The translations under genes and the position numbers were made by a program. 64,000 bases of DNA from Coriobacteriaceae bacterium (GTDB lineage Bacteria; Actinomycetota; Coriobacteriia; Coriobacteriales; QAMH01). The notes under the pieces were generated by a model. The model saw only the letters and a program-made list of their open reading frames with translations. It made no database searches and was not told the origin of the DNA. The stretch covers positions 124,001 to 188,000 of the forward strand of contig DAJPGJ010000001.1 in the NCBI GenBank assembly GCA_025992705.1. Direction: 5' to 3'. This document shows positions 59,714 to 64,000 of the stretch, one piece after another. The number at the start of each line of letters is the position of its first letter. Positions within the stretch are counted from its first letter, which is position 1.

Positions 59714-60430
59714 CTAGTGCGCGATGCTGAGATCGCCAGGGATAAAACCCTGCATGAGCGACTGCGCTGCATCGAGCTCGTCGCGATTGTCGTCCTGCAA
59801 GGGATATCTGATCTCCATCTGGTTGATGGACCCAGGGCCGATATTGACCCAATAGAAGTATTCGTACTCGTCGTCGTACTGATAGATGATGACGCGATTG
59901 CCCTCGGCGCGTGCGATGCTATCCTCGCTGCCATTCCACAGGGAGTTCATGATTGCATCGGCATCGAGATTGTCAACGTTATTGTAGCCGGTCACATTCG
60001 CCGTCATGCGCAGTTTGCTGTTGGTGAGAATCACGCCGGCACCGTTATCGACCTCGGAGCCGAGCACGAAGCCCTCGGGCACATCGAGCTGATAGCCGAA
60101 GACCGCATTGGTATAGACCTGCGATGCGGGTACCGTAGCCGCAGACGACGAACCGCTCTCGGTAGCCTCGGCAGAGCCGGATGCATCGGACCCTTGCGAT
60201 GATTCGGACGATGGCGAAGATGCATTGCTACTCGAGGAGGATGCCGGGCTCGATGCCTGCTGCGATGCAAAACCTGGCAGTTCGACCTTGCCCGTAGCGA
60301 AGAGAAAGATGACGCCACCCGCAAGTGCAAGCACGAGAATGACGCAGATGACGATGGCGACGACCTTGCCGCGCCCCTTGCGAGCCGACCTGGGCCTGTC
60401 TGTCCGCTTGACGCTATGCGCACCCTTCAT
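59714..60430 (-). CDS. Membrane-anchored Ser-rich protein, unknown
   Basis: The 238-residue product has a basic cytosolic start (about 20 residues), one membrane helix at about 22-46, a Ser/Ala-rich linker (about 58-100) and an extracellular domain of about 135 residues beginning VFGYQLDVPEGFVLG. That domain has weak likeness to PsbP/LpqN-type folds, but I would not name it. There is no lipobox. The ATG at 60430 has GAGGA six bases upstream. It lies 21 bp downstream of the HAD phosphatase gene. Confidence 0.75.
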   Translation of the reverse strand: MKGAHSVKRTDRPRSARKGRGKVVAIVICVILVLALAGGVIFLFATGKVELPGFASQQASSPASSSSSNASSPSSESSQGSDASGSAEATESGSSSAATVPASQVYTNAVFGYQLDVPEGFVLGSEVDNGAGVILTNSKLRMTANVTGYNNVDNLDADAIMNSLWNGSEDSIARAEGNRVIIYQYDDEYEYFYWVNIGPGSINQMEIRYPLQDDNRDELDAAQSLMQGFIPGDLSIAH

Positions 60431-60451
60431 AACCCGTCCTCGTCTCTCGTC

Positions 60452-61144
60452 TTACTCGCCCTGGTGATGCGAGGGCTGTGATTCCTCGCCAAGAAGCTCC
60501 GCATAGTCCGTGATGAAGCAATCGACCGTCTTCCTGAGCTCGTCGGTAGCCTGCTGCTTATGCTCATCGTAGACACCGACGACGTAGGCACCCGTCTCTT
60601 TGGCGGACTTGGCAGCCGTGACAACATCCTCGAAGATGGCGCAACGCTCGGCAGGAACGCCCAACTGGCGTGCCGCCTCGAGGTAAACGACCGGATTGGA
60701 CTTGCCTCCGCATTTCAGCTCATCGCATACGCAGATGGTGTCGAACAAATCGAGCACGCCATTGTTCGCAAGCGCTGGCTCGAGCAGATGACGTTGCAGA
60801 GAAGTCGCAATGGCCAGGGGCATGCCGGCCTCCTTGCAACGCTGCAGATACTCGAATGCACCGGGCTTGAGCATAACCTGCGTCGCATAGCCTTCCTCGG
60901 CCGCGGACTTCCACTCCTCGATGATGTCCTCGGGTTGCTCGTCGAGCCCGAAATGCTCGATGGCGAAGTCTGCCCCAAGCTCGAACCCAAGTACGGCGAT
61001 CATCTCGCCGAACTCATCGGTAAAGGGGATGCCGCGCTTGGCGAGAAACATGCGATCGACCTCATCCCAGACCCACATGGAGTCTGCAAGCGTGCCATCG
61101 AAGTCGAAGATGATGGCATCGACGTCTTGTGTCCCGACCCGCAT
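60452..61144 (-). CDS. HAD-superfamily phosphatase, beta-phosphoglucomutase-like
   Basis: I chose the ATG at 61144 (AAAGG six bases upstream); the longer frame starts with GTG lacking a site. The 230-residue product has the four HAD motifs: FDFDGTLADS, LAIATS, a Lys in GGKSNP and EDVVTAAKSAKETG, with a helical cap between motifs I and II. It hydrolyses or transfers a phosphate on a small molecule; the substrate is not predictable. It is preceded by the ribosomal operon terminator. Confidence 0.9.
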   Translation of the reverse strand: MRVGTQDVDAIIFDFDGTLADSMWVWDEVDRMFLAKRGIPFTDEFGEMIAVLGFELGADFAIEHFGLDEQPEDIIEEWKSAAEEGYATQVMLKPGAFEYLQRCKEAGMPLAIATSLQRHLLEPALANNGVLDLFDTICVCDELKCGGKSNPVVYLEAARQLGVPAERCAIFEDVVTAAKSAKETGAYVVGVYDEHKQQATDELRKTVDCFITDYAELLGEESQPSHHQGE

Positions 61145-61174
61145 GATATGCCTTTCCACTCGCTACATCTCTCG

Positions 61175-61206
61175 AAAAACAAAGGGCGAGCCTACGACCC
61201 GCCCCT
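61175..61206 (-). terminator. Terminator of the rpsF-ssb-rpsR-rplI operon
   Basis: On the minus strand GGGCGGG and CTCGCCC pair across a short loop and TTTGTTTTT follows, 26 bp past the L9 stop. Confidence 0.75.
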
Positions 61207-61231
61207 CGTGCAAAACCTATGCCTCGTGAGA

Positions 61232-61804
61232 TTACTCGGCGTCTTCGGCAACCTCGGCAACAGCCTCGGTCTCCTCGACGACCTCTTCGTCGCCAGCGGG
61301 AAGCTCGGGCTCGTCTTCCAGGCGCTCCTCGATCGTCTCGACGATCTCGATCGAATCGTCATCGCTCACGACGTTGACCTCGAGCGTGGCCTTGATGTCG
61401 CGGTACACCGAAACGGTGAACTCGTGTTTGCCAGCCGTCTTGATGGCCTTGCCCAGATCGATCTTCTTGCGATCGACCGTAACGCCGAGCTGCTCGAGAA
61501 TGGCCTCGGCAAGCATGGCGGTCGTGATGGAGCCGAAGAGCTGGCCCTCCTCACCGACGCGGGCGTAAACCTTGACGGTCTTGCCGTCGAGGGCGTTCTT
61601 GAGCACGTTTGCGTCGGTGGTACGAGCAAGCTCGCGCTTCTCGATGTTGTGGCGACGCTGCTCGAGCTGCTTGAGCTCGCCCTTGGTGGCCTCAATTGCG
61701 ATGCCCTGCGGAAGCAGGTAGTTCACCGCGTAACCCTGAGCGACATCCACGACATCGCCCTCGCCACCACGGCCCTTGAGTTCCTTCAGCAGAATAACTT
61801 TCAT
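61232..61804 (-). CDS. rplI: 50S ribosomal protein L9 with acidic tail
   Basis: The 190-residue product has the L9 N-terminal rRNA-binding part (MKVILLKELKGRGGEGDVVD, YAVNYLLPQGIA), the long central helix and the C-terminal domain. L9 is usually about 150 residues; here about 40 extra acidic residues (EERLEDEPELPAGDEEVVEE and on) follow the normal end. Neither frame break nor repeat DNA explains them. Last gene of the rpsF operon. Confidence 0.95.
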   Translation of the reverse strand: MKVILLKELKGRGGEGDVVDVAQGYAVNYLLPQGIAIEATKGELKQLEQRRHNIEKRELARTTDANVLKNALDGKTVKVYARVGEEGQLFGSITTAMLAEAILEQLGVTVDRKKIDLGKAIKTAGKHEFTVSVYRDIKATLEVNVVSDDDSIEIVETIEERLEDEPELPAGDEEVVEETEAVAEVAEDAE

Positions 61805-61932
61805 GTTTCTAACCTTCTCTATGTCCCGCTATGGCGCAGGACTGCTTACATATATGTACGCGCCTCATTGCCCGAATGCAGGCCTGACCAAGCGTCGCTA
61901 TGACGCCCGACCAGTTCGTGCATGAAGATGCA

Positions 61933-62193
61933 CTAGCGATTCCTGCGGCCACCGCTACCGGAAACGATCTTCACGGTGTAGGGCAGCAGAGCCATCTCAC
62001 GAGCACGCTTGATAGCGGTCGCGAGCTCATGCTGATGCTGGGTGCACACACCCGTCACGCGGCGGGACTTGATCTTGCCACGATCGGTGATGTAGCGGCG
62101 CAGCGTCTGAGCGTCTTTGTAGTCGATGAACTCGACCTTGTCCTTGCAGAAGGGGCAATACTTGCGACGCGGTGCGCGAGCGTAATCAGCCAT
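61933..62193 (-). CDS. rpsR: 30S ribosomal protein S18
   Basis: The 86-residue product has the S18 core KVEFIDYKDAQTLRRYITDR and RRVTGVCTQHQHELATAIKR, of usual length. It starts MADYARAPRRKYCPFCKDK with a CPFC pair, as in zinc-binding (C+) S18 variants, though only those two Cys plus one further Cys are seen. It sits between ssb and rplI, with about 35 bp on the ssb side. Confidence 0.96.
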   Translation of the reverse strand: MADYARAPRRKYCPFCKDKVEFIDYKDAQTLRRYITDRGKIKSRRVTGVCTQHQHELATAIKRAREMALLPYTVKIVSGSGGRRNR

Positions 62194-62228
62194 GGTTCCT
62201 CCTCACTGATTCTTGAATGCGATAGTGT

Positions 62229-62735
62229 CTAGAAGGGAATGTCGCTGTCGTCATAGGCGCTCGGAGTCGGAGGCTCCGGGACGACGTTCCCCTGCGGTTG
62301 CTGATAGGACTGGTTGCCATAGTTGCCGCCGGCATTCTGGCCACCGTAGTTGTTGCCGCCGCCGTAATTGCCGCCTGCATCATAGCCACCCTGGCCGCCA
62401 CCGTTGCGCGATGACATGAACTCGAGCTCGTCGACGGTCACGTCGACCTTGCTCCTTCGCTGGCCAGAATTGCGATCCTCCCAGGAGCTGTAGTGCAGCC
62501 TACCTTCAATGGCCACCTTGACGCCCTTGGTGAGGTACTGTGCAAGCGCCTCGGCACGACGACCGAACATCGTACAATCGATGAAATTCGCGTAGTCTTC
62601 CCACTCACCGTTCGCGTTGCGACGACGATCGTTGACCGCAACGCCGAAGCTCAGGATGGACGTCCCCGAAGGAGTGGTCCTCAGCTCGGCATCACGCGTG
62701 AGATTGCCAGAAATCATTACCCTGTTGATGCTCAT
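62229..62735 (-). CDS. ssb: Single-stranded DNA-binding protein
   Basis: The 168-residue product has the SSB OB fold (MSINRVMISGNLTRDAELRT to about residue 112), a Gly/Asn/Gln-rich linker, and the C-terminal DDSDIPF tip that recruits repair and replication proteins. It is second in the rpsF operon. Confidence 0.96.
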   Translation of the reverse strand: MSINRVMISGNLTRDAELRTTPSGTSILSFGVAVNDRRRNANGEWEDYANFIDCTMFGRRAEALAQYLTKGVKVAIEGRLHYSSWEDRNSGQRRSKVDVTVDELEFMSSRNGGGQGGYDAGGNYGGGNNYGGQNAGGNYGNQSYQQPQGNVVPEPPTPSAYDDSDIPF

Positions 62736-62774
62736 GTTAAATCGTTCCTTTCAGCCGAGCGCAAAAGCCGTGCT

Positions 62775-63086
62775 TTACGCGCTCTCAACCGAAGCTGCCT
62801 CACCGTTGCGACGCGTGATCATGTAACGCTGGACAGCGTCCATGATGTGGAGCACGCGGTCGAGCTCTGCAATTGCAGTGGGATCAGCCTCGAAATCGAT
62901 GAGAGTGTAATCGCCTTCGGCAAGACCGTTGATCTCGTACGCAAGCTTGCGCTTGCCCCAATCCTCAACGTTGCTCACCTTGCCGCCTTGCTCGGTAATC
63001 GCGGTATCGATACGCTTGCTCGTTGCAAGGCGCGTCTCCTCGTCGATAGACGGGTCGACAAAAAACAGCAGTTCGTAAGCCTTCAT
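62775..63086 (-). CDS. rpsF: 30S ribosomal protein S6
   Basis: The 103-residue product has the S6 beta-alpha-beta fold (MKAYELLFFVDPSIDEE, WGKRKLAYEI, VLHIMDAVQRYMITRR). The ATG at 63086 has GGAGG seven bases upstream. The upstream peptidase gene ends five bases before it, so its ribosome site lies inside the 3' end of that gene. Confidence 0.96.
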   Translation of the reverse strand: MKAYELLFFVDPSIDEETRLATSKRIDTAITEQGGKVSNVEDWGKRKLAYEINGLAEGDYTLIDFEADPTAIAELDRVLHIMDAVQRYMITRRNGEAASVESA

Positions 63087-63090
63087 GTGG

Positions 63091-64000
63091 TCACCTCCTC
63101 TGGGCTATGCGGCTTCGGGACATGAAGGCTGCGCCCGAAGCAGGAAATAACTTTTGCATGCTACCACCTCCATCGGGCAATGACAAGGAATCTTTCCAGG
63201 TATGCAAACGATCTTGCAGCTGCGACCAGCGACGCCTGACACAGGCAACGCACGCGAGGAGGAGCACGCCCATTGCCGCAAGCAGAACAGCGAGGGCCAT
63301 TTCCTTGCTGCACGAGACGCCGAAGAGCGCCTCGACCATCCCCACGAACTGACCCGTGCATGCATCGCCGAGCCAGCCGAGCGCATCCACGAGAAAGCCT
63401 GCTGGTGCAGGAGCGTCCTGCGGCGTGAGCTCGTAATCGCCCGTCTCGATCGCCCCAAAGGACTCGCTGCTCGTGATGGTCGATTCTTCGGGTACGCTGA
63501 TGATGCCAGGTTGCTCGAGATGTGCAGAGGGGCTTGCGGACTCGCCAACAGAGGGCGCTGCCTCGGCGCTCGCCAGGGGCGTGGACGCGCTCGCGCCGGG
63601 CATCTCTGCAGCTGACTGTGCGGCCGCAGCGCCGCCTGGTGCATCGCCTGCCATACCGAAGAGCAACATCGGGTCAAGATAGCGTGAGCCCTGCTTGTAG
63701 CCCATGTGCAGGTGCGTTGCAGACGTCGAGACGTCACCCGATGCGGCCAGGGTACCGAGAGGAGCTCCTTCCGCAACCGTCTGGCCTTCCCGTACGCCTA
63801 TGGATGCAAAGGGCATGAGGGTAACAGTGCGGCCGTCGTTGAGCTCTATGGAAACGGCGTTCATCGTCTTGTCTGATGACATGCCGCCCGTTCGTGAGTC
63901 GCCGGACGGTACGGCGCCGGTAAAACGTACCGTCCCGGCAAGCGGTGAGATTATCTGCAAACCGGCAGACGCGGGTATGTCGATGCCGCTATGTACATAG
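63091..64000 (-). CDS. M23-family peptidase with C-terminal membrane segment, 5' end missing
   Basis: The frame runs off the right edge. The visible part reads YVHSGIDIPASAG then SPLAGTVRF, with the HxGxDI zinc-site motif near the edge and HLHMG further on, as in LytM/M23 metallopeptidases that cut peptidoglycan cross-links. After the peptidase core come a long Ala/Ser/Pro/Glu linker and a predicted membrane helix (ALAVLLAAMGVLLLACVA) about 65 residues before the end, so the enzyme is probably membrane bound. The start and any signal peptide lie outside the window. It ends five bases before rpsF. Confidence 0.88.
   Translation of the reverse strand, partial: YVHSGIDIPASAGLQIISPLAGTVRFTGAVPSGDSRTGGMSSDKTMNAVSIELNDGRTVTLMPFASIGVREGQTVAEGAPLGTLAASGDVSTSATHLHMGYKQGSRYLDPMLLFGMAGDAPGGAAAAQSAAEMPGASASTPLASAEAAPSVGESASPSAHLEQPGIISVPEESTITSSESFGAIETGDYELTPQDAPAPAGFLVDALGWLGDACTGQFVGMVEALFGVSCSKEMALAVLLAAMGVLLLACVACVRRRWSQLQDRLHTWKDSLSLPDGGGSMQKLFPASGAAFMSRSRIAQRR

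Overview
The window is high-GC DNA with actinobacterial gene order. It fits a gut Coriobacteriia genome (Eggerthellaceae-like); this is inferred from gene content, not from a marker gene. The evidence is a kinase-FHA-FHA-PP2C-SEDS/PBP-PASTA kinase block, a Coriobacteria-type membrane protein next to a TetR regulator, an rpsF-ssb-rpsR-rplI operon, many intergenic palindromic repeats, and a very large family of secreted proteins carrying the DUF5648 repeat.

Layout. 1-2.1 kb: the tail of an unknown + strand gene, a TetR regulator and a membrane protein, bracketed by two copies of a palindromic repeat. 2.1-11.2 kb: a six-gene minus-strand operon for phospho-signalling and cell-wall growth, in which the SEDS glycosyltransferase and class B transpeptidase are one polypeptide. 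11.2-17.7 kb: tRNA-Leu, tRNA-Ser and tRNA-Arg, a short-chain dehydrogenase, a small holin-like membrane protein, a metal-transport operon (MgtE-N/CBS protein, Nramp transporter, Cys-rich peptide), small unknown genes and a 41-bp-period repeat region. 17.7-54.5 kb: seventeen genes for exported proteins that each carry a three-part DUF5648 module. It is joined to BspA-type leucine-rich repeats, CAP domains, Ig-like repeats, InlB-type repeats, ricin-type lectin repeats, a cyclophilin or an Ada-like Cys motif. The run is interrupted at 28.6-30.6 kb by a lower-GC AlbA_2/Schlafen-type ATP-binding regulator gene, bracketed by two palindromic arrays of CTCTCTA/TAGAGAG boxes spaced 11-12 bp. 54.6-64 kb: a RelB/RelE-type toxin-antitoxin pair, ferritin, a GH3 lipoprotein, a zinc-type SmtB regulator with its P1B ATPase, an anchored Ser-rich protein, a HAD phosphatase, the rpsF-ssb-rpsR-rplI operon and a truncated M23 peptidase.

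How it fits together. The first half is housekeeping signalling, wall synthesis and metal uptake. The central 37 kb looks like a surface or secreted protein factory: the modules N-terminal to DUF5648 vary, DUF5648 is the shared part, no LPXTG sorting signal is visible, and repetitive coding DNA plus palindromic repeats in the gaps offer substrate for recombination. The two least explained things are the role of DUF5648 as a common module and the phased box arrays that bracket the AlbA_2 gene.
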